From JAIVHA01 sp965367295 (GTDB lineage Bacteria > Pseudomonadota > Gammaproteobacteria > DSM-19610): a DNA stretch of 64,000 bases. Shown piece by piece: positions 35,843 to 44,654 of the stretch (position 1 is its first letter; every line of letters starts with the position of its first letter). The DNA is taken from the NCBI GenBank assembly GCA_965367295.1, contig CBDUHN010000003.1, forward strand, positions 62,001 to 126,000, given 5' to 3'. A program made the position numbers and the translations under genes. The notes below the pieces were generated by a model. That model made no database searches. It saw nothing but the letters and a program-made list of their open reading frames with translations, and was not told the origin of the DNA.

Positions 35843-37543
35843 ATGGTTCAACGCAAACGTATCCGTATCGGTGACCTGCTGGTGGAGAGCAAGGTCATCT
35901 CCGAGGCCCAGCTGCAGCAGGCGCTCGCCGATCAGAAACGCAGCGGTCGCAAACTTGGCCGGGTACTGATCGAGAATGGTTTCGTCAAGGAAGACGCCAT
36001 GCTCGAGCTGCTGTCACAGCAACTCGACATTCCCCACATCGATCTCAATTCCTTCGAGCTGAAACCCGAGCTGGTACAGCGCCTGCCGGAAACCCATGCG
36101 CGACGTTATCGCGCCCTGGTGCTGAAGGAAACCAAGGAAGGCCTGCTGGTGGGCATGGCCGACCCCACCGATATTTTCGGCTACGATGATCTGGTGCGCA
36201 TCCTCAAGCAGCCGGTACTGCCGGCGGTGGTGAAGGAAAGCGACCTGCTGCAGCAAATCGATCATATCTATCAGCAGGGTGCGCAACTCAAGAGCCTGGC
36301 CAGTGAAGTGGGACAGGACCTCGATGCCACTGCCTTTGACCTCGGGGCACTGGTGTCCGACACCAGTTCCAGCGATGCACCGGTGGTACGCCTGATCCAG
36401 ACCGTGTTCGAAGAAGCCGTCAAGGCCAATGCCTCGGACATTCATATCGAGCCCGATGAAAACCTGTTGCGCATTCGTCGCCGCGTGGACGGCGTGCTGC
36501 ATGAAACCGTCATGGATGACAAGCGCATCGCCCCGGCGGTGATCTCGCGTCTCAAGCTGATGGGTGGTGCCGATATCTCGGAAAAGCGCCTGCCCCAGGA
36601 TGGCCGTTTCACCGTGCGGGTACGTGACAAGAGCATCGATGTGCGACTCGCCACCATCCCTACCCAGAATGGCGAAGCCGCGGTGATGCGCCTGCTAGAC
36701 CAGGGCACTTCCATCCGCAGCCTGGAAGAGCTGGGGCTGCCCGCTTCATTGCTGCCCCGGTTTCGCAAGGTCATTCACAAACCCCATGGGCTGGTGCTGG
36801 TCACCGGCCCCACCGGGAGCGGCAAGACCACCACGCTGTATGCCGCGCTTGCGGAACTCAACAAGGCACAGAGCAAGATCATCACCGTGGAGGACCCGGT
36901 GGAGTATCGCCTGCCGCGCATCAACCAGGTGCAGGTGAATCCCAAGATCAATCTCGATTTCGCCCGCGTACTGCGCACCACTTTGCGTCTCGACCCGGAC
37001 ATCATCCTGGTAGGCGAAATCCGTGACCAGGAAACCGGTGAAATCGCCCTGCGAGCCGCACTCACCGGACACCTGGTGTTATCCACGCTGCATACCAACG
37101 ATGCCATCAGCAGTGCCACTCGACTGATCGACATGGGCATGGAGGGTTACCTGGTAGCCTCCGCCGTGCATGCCATTCTGGCCCAGCGCCTGGTGCGCTG
37201 TGTCTGCCCACGATGTGCCAGCGACACCGTACTGGACCCCGGTGAGCAGGCATGGCTGCATGGACAGGTCGGTGAGGCCGCGATGAACATGCACTTCAAG
37301 GCCGGCACCGGCTGTAATCACTGCAACCATACCGGTTATGCAGGTCGCATCGGGGTCTATGAATTGCTGATCATGGAAGGCGCGCTGGTGGAAGCATTGC
37401 GCCGTAACGATCACGACGCCTTTGAACAGGCCGCACGTGAACAGGCCGGCTATCAGTCGCTGGTGATGAATGCCCTGGAGTATGCGCAACAGGGTGTGAC
37501 AACGCTGGGCGAGGTTATGCGCCTGAGTGGCTGGGTGGAATGA
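35843..37543 (+). CDS. mshE: MSH pilus extension ATPase MshE
   Basis: A 566-residue GspE/PilB-type hexameric ATPase that powers pilus extension. The N-terminal MshEN domain (residues 1-145) shows two similar stretches, RIGDLLVESKVISEAQLQQAL and KLGRVLIENGFVKEDAMLEL, the double motif that binds cyclic di-GMP in Vibrio MshE. The ATPase core has Walker A TGPTGSGKTTT, the Asp box ITVEDPVEYRL, Walker B ILVGEIRDQET and His box HLVLSTLHTNDA. A four-cysteine zinc site is formed by CVCPRC and CNHC. Confidence 0.95.
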   Translation: MVQRKRIRIGDLLVESKVISEAQLQQALADQKRSGRKLGRVLIENGFVKEDAMLELLSQQLDIPHIDLNSFELKPELVQRLPETHARRYRALVLKETKEGLLVGMADPTDIFGYDDLVRILKQPVLPAVVKESDLLQQIDHIYQQGAQLKSLASEVGQDLDATAFDLGALVSDTSSSDAPVVRLIQTVFEEAVKANASDIHIEPDENLLRIRRRVDGVLHETVMDDKRIAPAVISRLKLMGGADISEKRLPQDGRFTVRVRDKSIDVRLATIPTQNGEAAVMRLLDQGTSIRSLEELGLPASLLPRFRKVIHKPHGLVLVTGPTGSGKTTTLYAALAELNKAQSKIITVEDPVEYRLPRINQVQVNPKINLDFARVLRTTLRLDPDIILVGEIRDQETGEIALRAALTGHLVLSTLHTNDAISSATRLIDMGMEGYLVASAVHAILAQRLVRCVCPRCASDTVLDPGEQAWLHGQVGEAAMNMHFKAGTGCNHCNHTGYAGRIGVYELLIMEGALVEALRRNDHDAFEQAAREQAGYQSLVMNALEYAQQGVTTLGEVMRLSGWVE

Positions 37544-37574
37544 TGCACACCACCGCCAGGGGCCGGGAGTAAGC

Positions 37575-38807
37575 ATGGCATTATTCCAGTACAAGGCGCG
37601 CAGTGTGCGCGGCGACGCGGTGGAGGGCACCATTGATGCACCGTCCAGCGATGCCGCCGCCAGCAGCCTGATGGAAGGCGGGCTGACGCCCATCGATATC
37701 GTGGCCGCGGTGGAGAAGAAAACCGCCAGCCGCTGGGATCGTGATCTCAAGGACATCTTTCCGCCCAAGGTCGGGCTGGTGGATCTCATTCAGTTCAGCC
37801 GCCAGATGCACAGCCTGATGCGTGCCGGCGTACCCCTGCTCAGTGCCTTGACCGGGCTGGCGGCCAACACCCGTAATCCGACCCTGGCCAGGGCCATTGC
37901 CGAGGTCAACGGCAGTCTGGGTGCCGGGCGCGATCTGGCCACATCGCTGAGTCATCACCCGGATATCTTTTCCCTGTTTTACGTGAGCCTGGTGCGAGTG
38001 GGTGAAACCACCGGTCGCCTGGACCAGATCTTCGAGCAACTGGCCTTCTACCTGGAGCGGGAAAAAAACACCCGCGACCAGGTGAAGTCCGCACTGCGCT
38101 ACCCCATTTTCGTATTGAGCGCGATTGCCGTGGCCATCGTGATCATCAACATCAAGGTCATTCCCGCCTTTGCGAATGTGTTCACCAAGTTCGGTGCCGA
38201 CCTGCCGCTCGCCACCCGTATTCTGATGGGGATGTCGAACTTCATGCTGGCCTACTGGCCGTTACTGCTGATCCTCGGCGTTGCCGGATTCTTCGGCGTG
38301 CGTGCCTATCTGCAGACCGAGAAGGGGCGCTACCGCTGGCACAAATTACTGCTGCATCTGCCGTTGATCGGTCCGGTCATCTTCCAGGCCACCATGGCGC
38401 GGTTCAGTCACCTGTTTTCCATGGCGCAGAGTTCCGGGGTCCCGCTCATCACCGCCCTGTCGGTGGTCGCCCGCGCCCTTGACAACGATTACGCCGAAGA
38501 ACGCATTCTCACCATGCGGGATGGTATCGAACGTGGCGACTCCATCACCCGCACCGCTACCGCCACCGGGGTATTCGATCCGCTGGTGTTGCAGATGCTG
38601 GCGGTGGGCGAAGAGTCCGGCACCATGGACCAGCTGCTGCGCGAGATCGCCGATTACTACAACCGCGAGGTGGATTACGCCATCGCCAAAATGAGCGCCT
38701 CCATCGAGCCCATTCTCACCATTGTGATCGGCCTGATGGTGCTGGTGCTGGCCATCGGCGTATTCCTGCCGATGTGGAACCTGGGTTCGGTGATGATGCA
38801 TAAATAA
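37575..38807 (+). CDS. mshG: MSH pilus inner-membrane platform protein MshG
   Basis: A 410-residue GspF/PilC family protein. It has two GspF domains, each with a helical bundle (FSRQMHSLMRAGVPLLSALTGL and FSHLFSMAQSSGVPLITALSV), and transmembrane helices near residues 175-195, 225-245 and 375-400. It links MshE to pilin recruitment. The start at 37575 is MALFQYKARSVRG; the upstream in-frame residues are not family-like. Confidence 0.94.
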   Translation: MALFQYKARSVRGDAVEGTIDAPSSDAAASSLMEGGLTPIDIVAAVEKKTASRWDRDLKDIFPPKVGLVDLIQFSRQMHSLMRAGVPLLSALTGLAANTRNPTLARAIAEVNGSLGAGRDLATSLSHHPDIFSLFYVSLVRVGETTGRLDQIFEQLAFYLEREKNTRDQVKSALRYPIFVLSAIAVAIVIINIKVIPAFANVFTKFGADLPLATRILMGMSNFMLAYWPLLLILGVAGFFGVRAYLQTEKGRYRWHKLLLHLPLIGPVIFQATMARFSHLFSMAQSSGVPLITALSVVARALDNDYAEERILTMRDGIERGDSITRTATATGVFDPLVLQMLAVGEESGTMDQLLREIADYYNREVDYAIAKMSASIEPILTIVIGLMVLVLAIGVFLPMWNLGSVMMHK

Positions 38808-38940
38808 AAAACTGCCATGAAAGATGAATATTTACCCAAATGTAACGAATCGGTGCGTTTTTTCCCTCAAGAAACCCTGTACCGCGGACGTTAATACACA
38901 CAGTAACCGGGGGCAGAATGCCTCCAAAAGGGAGACAACA

Positions 38941-39312
38941 ATGAACAAGCAAAGCGGTTTTACTCTGATTGAGCTGGTGATGGTGATCGTGATCCTGGGG
39001 ATCCTGAGCGCCATCGCACTGCCAAGATTTGTCGACCTGCAGTCGGGTGCACTGACGGCAGCCAAGAAGGGTATGAGTGGTGCGGTAAAATCGGCCCATG
39101 CCATCTATATCGCTGAGAATAAAGCATTTCCGCCCAGCCCCGCGGCACTGGCCGCCTATGTGCAGGGTGAAGGTGTGACCTCCGCCGTCGATGGCATCGT
39201 GGTCACCATCGATGCTACCACCTATACCGTACCGACCTTCAGTAACAGCACCTGTAATACGGCGACCACCGCCGGCTCATCCGAAGTACAGTGCGTTGGC
39301 AGTATTCCATAG
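38941..39312 (+). CDS. mshA: type IV MSH pilin (MshA/MshB type, probable major pilin)
   Basis: A 123-residue type IVa pilin. The short leader MNKQSG is cleaved before Phe, and the mature N-terminus FTLIELVMVIVILGILSAIALPRFVDL carries Glu5. Two C-terminal cysteines (NSTCNTAT and VQCVGSIP) form the D-loop disulfide. A GGGAG site precedes the ATG. It has its own 130-base leader and is followed directly by a strong terminator, as expected for an abundantly made subunit. MshB is the alternative name. Confidence 0.88.
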   Translation: MNKQSGFTLIELVMVIVILGILSAIALPRFVDLQSGALTAAKKGMSGAVKSAHAIYIAENKAFPPSPAALAAYVQGEGVTSAVDGIVVTIDATTYTVPTFSNSTCNTATTAGSSEVQCVGSIP

Positions 39313-39350
39313 GGAATACGGCTTACGGCTCGCCCTTATGCACAGGGCAT

Positions 39351-39382
39351 AAAAAGGGTGGGCTTGTGAGTCCACCCTTTTT
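39351..39382 (+). terminator. rho-independent terminator after the pilin gene
   Basis: A 13-base-pair stem (AAAAAGGGTGGGC pairing with its complement, one G-T wobble) closes a 6-base loop and ends in TTTTT. It lies 38 bases after the pilin stop and 31 bases before the next pilin-like start, so minor pilins would be made by read-through or another promoter. Confidence 0.88.
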
Positions 39383-39413
39383 CATGAGCGCGGGAATGAA
39401 GGGAATCCGTTCC

Positions 39414-39890
39414 ATGCAGAATACACAGCCGCATCGACACAGCCAGGGCTTCACCCTGATCGAACTGATCATGGTGTTGGTCATGGTGTCCGTACTCAGT
39501 GCCTATGCGGCGGCACGCTGGTCACCCGGGGATTCCGCCGTGCATGCGGAAGCAGCCCACCTCGCCCGCGACCTGCGCCATGCACAGTCACTGGCCATGA
39601 CCAGCGGTGAACACCTTACCTTTGACCTGCTGGGCAGCGGCAGCTACCAGGTCACCGGCACCAGCGGTGTGATCACCGATCCATCCAGTGGAGAGAATTT
39701 CGCCTGGACCTTCGCCAGCGGTGTCAGCCGCAGCGGCAGCTGCGGCGACATAGAGTTTGACACCCTCGGCCGTCCGGTCGTATCCGGTGCATTGCTGGCC
39801 AGTACCTGCAGCTATGTGCTCAGCGGCGACAGCATATCGGCCACCGTTACGCTTATACCGGTGACCGGCTTTGTTACGGTGAATCCGTGA
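39414..39890 (+). CDS. mshC: minor pilin, GspH-like (MshC-type)
   Basis: A 158-residue pseudopilin. The leader MQNTQPHRHSQG is cleaved before FTLIELIMVLVMVSVLSAYAAARW, with Glu5 present. The following AEAAHLARDLRHAQSLAMTSGEHLTFDLLGSGSY segment is characteristic of GspH/FimT-type minor pilins. Several in-frame ATGs exist (39384, 39396, 39414); 39414 gives the most typical leader. It overlaps the next gene (GTGA). Confidence 0.82.
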   Translation: MQNTQPHRHSQGFTLIELIMVLVMVSVLSAYAAARWSPGDSAVHAEAAHLARDLRHAQSLAMTSGEHLTFDLLGSGSYQVTGTSGVITDPSSGENFAWTFASGVSRSGSCGDIEFDTLGRPVVSGALLASTCSYVLSGDSISATVTLIPVTGFVTVNP

Positions 39891-40327
39891 TCACACATCG
39901 TTTCCTTGCTCGACCCAGGTCCTGCAAAAGCTGCAGGCAACAACGGGGCTTCAGTCTTATCGAACTGGTGGTGGTCATCGTGTTGCTCAGTATTGCCGCC
40001 GTGGCCCTGCTGCAACAGTTCAGCCAGGCATCCGGTTCGCTCATCCGTAATGAAGAACTGCAGACGGCCTCCCAGCTGGCCCAGCTCAAGGCAGAGGAAC
40101 TGCTGGCCATACGCCGCATGCAGGGCTACAACCATGCCGCACTGACTGCCGGCACTGCCAATGAAAGTCTCGCCGGCCACTATGCCGGTTACACCCGCTC
40201 CGTCACCATCACAGAACCTGCAGCCAGTGGCTGCCCCACCGGCGGCACCTGCAAAGGCGTGGATGTGCGCGTCAGTCGCGGTGCCACCAGCCTGGCCCGG
40301 ATCCGCCTGGTGCTGGTGAATTACTGA
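39887..40327 (+). CDS. mshD: minor pilin (MshD-type)
   Basis: A 146-residue prepilin-like protein. A basic leader ending QQRG precedes FSLIELVVVIVLLSIAAVALLQQF, with Glu5 present. The region QTASQLAQLKAEELLAIRRMQGY matches MshD/PilV-like minor pilins, and two cysteines (SGCPTGGTCKG) may form a disulfide. It starts with GTG overlapping the stop of the previous gene, and its TGA overlaps the next ATG. Confidence 0.8.
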   Translation: MITHRFLARPRSCKSCRQQRGFSLIELVVVIVLLSIAAVALLQQFSQASGSLIRNEELQTASQLAQLKAEELLAIRRMQGYNHAALTAGTANESLAGHYAGYTRSVTITEPAASGCPTGGTCKGVDVRVSRGATSLARIRLVLVNY

Positions 40328-40848
40328 TGACCCGGCGGCAGCATGGCTTCACCCTCATCGAGATGGTTATCACCATTCTGGTGATCGGCATACTCGGTGC
40401 CACAGCCGTCTATGGCATCCAGAACGGAGTAATCGCCTTCCAGGCCACCAGCGATGCCCTGGACACGCTGGGCAAGCTGCGCATAACGACGGAACGGGTA
40501 GGGCGTGAATTGCGTGACACCCGCCGCGATCCGCTCGACAGCAGTCGCTATGAAATCACCGAGCCCTTGAGTGCCAGCCAGATACGCTTCGTGAAAACCG
40601 ATGGCACCGAGGTCACGCTCGCCATCGCCGGCAATACCCTGACCCTGGAATACGATACGCCTGCCGGTGCCCATACCCTTACCGACCAGCTGAACAGCTT
40701 TACCCTGCGCTACTATGGCAGTGATGGCACCACCGTCGTCAGCAGTGCCGGTACGGTGGCTTTCATTGAAGTGGAACTGGTGCTCAATGACGGGACTGGC
40801 AACAGCCTGCCGCAACAGACCCGCATCGCATTGCGGAGTCAGCCATGA
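40327..40848 (+). CDS. mshO: minor pilin (MshO-type)
   Basis: A 173-residue prepilin-like protein. The leader MTRRQHG is cleaved before FTLIEMVITILVIGILGATAVYG, with Glu5. RITTERVGRELRDTRRDPLDS and the late strand FIEVELVLNDGTG resemble PilW/MshO-type minor pilins. It overlaps the neighbouring genes on both sides. Confidence 0.8.
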   Translation: MTRRQHGFTLIEMVITILVIGILGATAVYGIQNGVIAFQATSDALDTLGKLRITTERVGRELRDTRRDPLDSSRYEITEPLSASQIRFVKTDGTEVTLAIAGNTLTLEYDTPAGAHTLTDQLNSFTLRYYGSDGTTVVSSAGTVAFIEVELVLNDGTGNSLPQQTRIALRSQP

Positions 40849-42188
40849 CCCGCGGACCCTCATACTCATACCCTTTCCGCCAGCGTGGCGCGGCCACCAT
40901 TCTGGCCGCCATTTTCCTGGTGGTCAGTGTTTCCCTGATGGTGGTCGTGGTGCTGAACATGGCCGGGTCCGATATCAATGACACCTCCATGCACAGTGAC
41001 GCGGTCGAGGCCCTGTTCATTGCCGAGACCGGGGTCGAGCACGCCTCCTACCTGTACGCCAACGGTACCACCTGCCTCGCACTCACCGGCGCCAGCGACA
41101 GTGTCGGCCGCGGTGACTTCAGCATCACCAATGCGCAATTGCTGTCCGGCAACTGCCGGGTGCGGGTGGAAGGCACTGTAACCCGCACCCATGCAGTCAA
41201 GCGCACCATCGAGGTCGACCTGCAACTGGCTGGAGGCGGTGCGTTTGCGGTTGGTGACGGTGGCCTGATCCTGGCCTGGAATGGTTCCGCCTGGGTCACA
41301 CAGACATCCCCCACCACGGAAAACCTGACAGCCATCGACTGCCCGACCACCAGCTACTGCATGGCGGTTGGTAGCGCCGGTACAGTGCTGGAATGGAATG
41401 GTGGCTCCTGGAGCACCAAAATCCAGTTTGCTGCAACGGCATTTTCCTCGGTCGCCTGCCTTGAGAACGACCCCGGCCGGTGCTATGCCACCGGAATCCT
41501 GTCCGGTTCGCAGGACGTGATCGAATACTGGAATGGCAGCGGATGGAGCAACACCATACCCTCGTCTACCACGGGACGTAACTACCAGGCTGTGGCCTGC
41601 AACACCAGTACCTGCTATGCCGTGAGCGCCAGTGGCCGCTTCGAACAATCAAACACCACCAGTTGGAGCTGGGAATCCAGCACCGGAAACCAGCTCAACG
41701 GCATCAGCTGCACCAGCAACGCCGTCTGCTGGGCGGTGGGCAATGGCATCAATGGTCCCAACGCCTATGCCATTTATGGCCGCAATACCGCCGGTACCTG
41801 GTTTTCCAGCAACATTGCCGAAAATCCGTCCCGTGATCTCAATGCGGTGGATTGTTTCGCTTCCAATAAGTGTTGGGCGGTGGGTGCCAGGCATGGTAAT
41901 AAATACAGCTTTGCATACCGCAATGGCGGGAACTGGAGGCTGAGCACACAGGACCTTGGCGGTGGGAAAACCCTCAACGGTGTCAGCTGCAGCAGCGACA
42001 GCCTGTGCTGGGCCGTGGGTGACAGCGGCCGAGCCCTGTACTGGGATGGTGCAGACTGGGATGAGGATAATGCCTGGACAGTGGTCTCCACCGGGGTAAC
42101 GACCGATCTCCATGACGTGTATTTTCTTGGCAGCGGGAGCGGAGGCGGGGGCGTCCGCCTGGTCCGCTGGCAGGAAGTGGTGCTGTAA
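40845..42188 (+). CDS. MshP-like pilin N-terminus fused to a seven-repeat beta-propeller
   Basis: A 447-residue protein. Residues 1-128 look like an MshP/PilX-type minor pilin: a basic leader FRQRG, a hydrophobic helix AATILAAIFLVVSVSLMVVVVL without Glu5, and a small domain with Cys77 and Cys104. Residues 130-447 hold seven repeats of about 40 residues with the pattern AVGxxGxxLxWNGxxWxxxxx followed by a strand and Cys-x4-7-Cys; the pairs are 166/172, 205/213, 252/257, 289/295, 337/343 and 382/388. This suggests a seven-bladed propeller held by disulfides at the pilus tip. Adhesin or sensor function is inference. MshQ is not otherwise seen. Confidence 0.82.
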   Translation: MTRGPSYSYPFRQRGAATILAAIFLVVSVSLMVVVVLNMAGSDINDTSMHSDAVEALFIAETGVEHASYLYANGTTCLALTGASDSVGRGDFSITNAQLLSGNCRVRVEGTVTRTHAVKRTIEVDLQLAGGGAFAVGDGGLILAWNGSAWVTQTSPTTENLTAIDCPTTSYCMAVGSAGTVLEWNGGSWSTKIQFAATAFSSVACLENDPGRCYATGILSGSQDVIEYWNGSGWSNTIPSSTTGRNYQAVACNTSTCYAVSASGRFEQSNTTSWSWESSTGNQLNGISCTSNAVCWAVGNGINGPNAYAIYGRNTAGTWFSSNIAENPSRDLNAVDCFASNKCWAVGARHGNKYSFAYRNGGNWRLSTQDLGGGKTLNGVSCSSDSLCWAVGDSGRALYWDGADWDEDNAWTVVSTGVTTDLHDVYFLGSGSGGGGVRLVRWQEVVL

Positions 42189-42238
42189 GGTTCGCGCACC
42201 GCTGGCCGCTATCTCCAAGAGAACACCAGGAGGCGCTT

Positions 42239-43174
42239 GTGCTGGCACGATTACGGAAGAAACTTACGGCAGGCTATGTGGCCATCGCTCCACAACAGGA
42301 TGGGGTTGCCCTGGTACGGCTGGAACGTGACGGCAGTGCCGACACGTTGGTGGAGCACGCCTTTCTGCCCGCGGTAAATGAAGCCGATACCGACCAGCAA
42401 CTCGCCGAATTGATCAAGCAGCACCGGCTGGGGCAGTATCCCTGCACCACACTCATGAATATTGATGACTACCAGTTGCTGTTGCTGGAGGCCCCGGAGG
42501 TACCGCAGGCGGAACTGCGCGCCGCCATACGCTGGCGGGTCCGGGAACTGATCGACTTTCACGTCGATGACGCCATGGTGGATGTGTTCAACGCACCGGC
42601 GAGCAGCGCGCGCGGTATTCAGGACCATCTCTATGCCGTGGTATCACGGACCAGTACCGTGCAGTCACGGGTCGACCAACTGCAGAATGCCGGCGCCAAT
42701 CTCGAGGTCATCGACATTCCGGAACTGGCGCTGCGCAACATCATTTCCCGTCTGCCTGAAGACTCCGGCGGCGTGGCATTACTGTATTTTTCCGAGCATC
42801 AGGGCCTGGTTACACTGGTGCGCGATTCCACCCTCTACCTTGCCCGCCCGCTCGATATCGGCTATCGCGACCTGGAGGAGGCCAGTGCCGATCCACGGCA
42901 TCTATGGGACATGCTGGCATTGGAGATACAGCGTTCCATGGACTATTACGATCGCCATTTCCAGCAGGCCCAGATCGGTAATGTGCTCATTGCCCCCGTA
43001 CCGGTAGCCGTACCCGGCTTTGAGGACGGACTGCACGAAAGCCTCGGTCTGCCGGTGCGCAGCATCTCGCTCGACGAGGTCATTACGTTGCGCCAGCCAC
43101 TGAGCCAGGAAGAGGCGTGCCAGTGTTTCCTGGCCGTTGGGGCGGCATTGCGCCGGGAAACCAAAAGCCTGTAG
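42239..43174 (+). CDS. mshI: MSH biogenesis protein MshI (PilM-like)
   Basis: A 311-residue cytoplasmic protein of the PilM/MshI actin-like group. It begins LRKKLTAGYVAIAPQQDGVALV and contains EAPEVPQAELRAAIRWRVRELIDFHVDDAMVDVF, typical of the PilM fold that docks to the PilN N-terminus. It starts with GTG after a perfect AGGAGG site, which compensates for the weak codon. In Vibrio mshI is near the start of the locus; here it closes it. Confidence 0.85.
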   Translation: MLARLRKKLTAGYVAIAPQQDGVALVRLERDGSADTLVEHAFLPAVNEADTDQQLAELIKQHRLGQYPCTTLMNIDDYQLLLLEAPEVPQAELRAAIRWRVRELIDFHVDDAMVDVFNAPASSARGIQDHLYAVVSRTSTVQSRVDQLQNAGANLEVIDIPELALRNIISRLPEDSGGVALLYFSEHQGLVTLVRDSTLYLARPLDIGYRDLEEASADPRHLWDMLALEIQRSMDYYDRHFQQAQIGNVLIAPVPVAVPGFEDGLHESLGLPVRSISLDEVITLRQPLSQEEACQCFLAVGAALRRETKSL

Positions 43175-43196
43175 GTTGGAATTTATTCGAACCTAC
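43171..43196. repeat. REP-like palindrome (copy 3) after mshI
   Basis: A 26-base unit with arms GTAGGTTGGAAT / ATTCGAACCTAC around a 2-base centre, with a single G-G mismatch. The layout is the same 12-2-12 as at 6293. It begins on the mshI stop codon (TAG within GTAGG), between convergent mshI and ntrC. Confidence 0.75.
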
Positions 43197-43241
43197 AGGA
43201 TGGCGGGATCATTCGCATGGCCTGCCTGACGTATTGCGCCG

Positions 43242-44654
43242 CTACACCGTCTCTTCCATACCCAGTTCCTTGATCTTGCGGGTCAGGGTATTGCGTCCCC
43301 AGCCCAGCAACCTGGCCGCATCCTGCCGACGTCCACCGGTACGGGCCAGTGCCGCCTCGATCATGATGCGTTCGAACTGCGGCGTCGCTTCATCCAGTAT
43401 GTTCTGATCGCCACGCACCAGTCGCTGTTCGACCCAGCGCCGCAGTGACTGCTCCCAGCTGTCGCTACCGGCACCCGACTCCTGCTCGCTGTTCTTGAGC
43501 TCCGGCGGCAGGTCATGCAGGTGGATCTCCTGCCCGGAGGCCATGACCGTGAGCCAGCGGCACAGGTTTTCCAGCTGTCGCACATTGCCGGGCCAGTCGA
43601 GCTGGCCGAGATACTGCTGGGTATCCGGTCGCAGGGTTTTCGGTTCCACGTTGAGTTCTTTGGCCGCGACATTGAGGAAATGCATCATGAGTAGCGGGAT
43701 ATCTTCGCGACGCTCGCGCAGTGACGGGATGTGCACCCGGATCACATTGAGGCGATGGAACAGGTCTTCACGGAAACGACCATCGCGTACCATCTTTTCC
43801 AGGTTCTGGTGGGTCGCGGCAATGATGCGCACATCGGCTCGCACCGGTGTATGACCACCCACCCGGTAAAACTCGCCATCGGACAGCACCCGTAGCAGGC
43901 GGGTCTGCAGCTCCGCCGGCATATCCCCGATTTCATCAAGAAACAGTGTGCCGCCGTTGGCCTGCTCGAAACGCCCGATACGCCTGGCCTGGGCACCGGT
44001 GAAGGCACCCTTCTCGTGACCGAACAGTTCCGACTCCAACAGGTCGCGCGGAATCGCTGCCATGTTCAAGGCGATGAAGGGGTATTCCTGGCGTGGACTA
44101 TGACGGTGCAGGGCATGGGCCACCAGCTCCTTGCCGGTGCCCGACTCGCCATTGATCAGCACAGTGATGTTGGAGCGCGAGAGGCGACCGATGGCCCGGA
44201 ACACCTCCTGCATGGCTGGCGCCTCACCGATGATCTCAGGGGTTTCCGGCAGTGGCTGCCCTTTCTGCTGTGCCTGCTCCCGGCGATGATGTTCAACTGC
44301 ACGGCGGGCAAGGTCCACGGCCTCTTGCACATCGAAGGGTTTCGGCAGGTATTCAAACGCACCACCCTGATAGGCGGATACCGCACTATCGAGGTCGGAA
44401 TGTGCCGTGATGATGATCACCGGCAGGTCGGGATAATGCTCGTGCACCTGTCCCAGCAGTTCAAGACCATCGACACCCGGCATGCGCACATCACTGATAA
44501 TGGCATCCGGCTGACCCTTGGCCAGGGCATCCAGGATACCGGTGGCGGACGAAAACGAGGTTACATCCATTTCCGCCTTTTTGAGCGCCTTTTCCAGCAC
44601 CCACCGAATGGAGTGATCGTCATCGATCACCCAGATTTTTTCAGCACTACTCAT
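43242..44654 (-). CDS. ntrC: nitrogen regulation response regulator NtrC
   Basis: A 470-residue sigma-54 activator. The receiver domain has the acidic pocket VIDDDHS and phospho-acceptor Asp in AIISDVRMPGVDG. The AAA+ domain has Walker A INGESGTGKELVA, the sigma-54 loop GAFTGA and Walker B NGGTLFLDEIGDMP. The C-terminal Fis-type helix-turn-helix is GRRQDAARLLGWGRNTLTRKIKEL. It overlaps ntrB by 8 bases. The start MSSAEKIWVIDDD at 44654 gives the family length (E. coli 469). Confidence 0.95.
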   Translation of the reverse strand: MSSAEKIWVIDDDHSIRWVLEKALKKAEMDVTSFSSATGILDALAKGQPDAIISDVRMPGVDGLELLGQVHEHYPDLPVIIITAHSDLDSAVSAYQGGAFEYLPKPFDVQEAVDLARRAVEHHRREQAQQKGQPLPETPEIIGEAPAMQEVFRAIGRLSRSNITVLINGESGTGKELVAHALHRHSPRQEYPFIALNMAAIPRDLLESELFGHEKGAFTGAQARRIGRFEQANGGTLFLDEIGDMPAELQTRLLRVLSDGEFYRVGGHTPVRADVRIIAATHQNLEKMVRDGRFREDLFHRLNVIRVHIPSLRERREDIPLLMMHFLNVAAKELNVEPKTLRPDTQQYLGQLDWPGNVRQLENLCRWLTVMASGQEIHLHDLPPELKNSEQESGAGSDSWEQSLRRWVEQRLVRGDQNILDEATPQFERIMIEAALARTGGRRQDAARLLGWGRNTLTRKIKELGMEETV

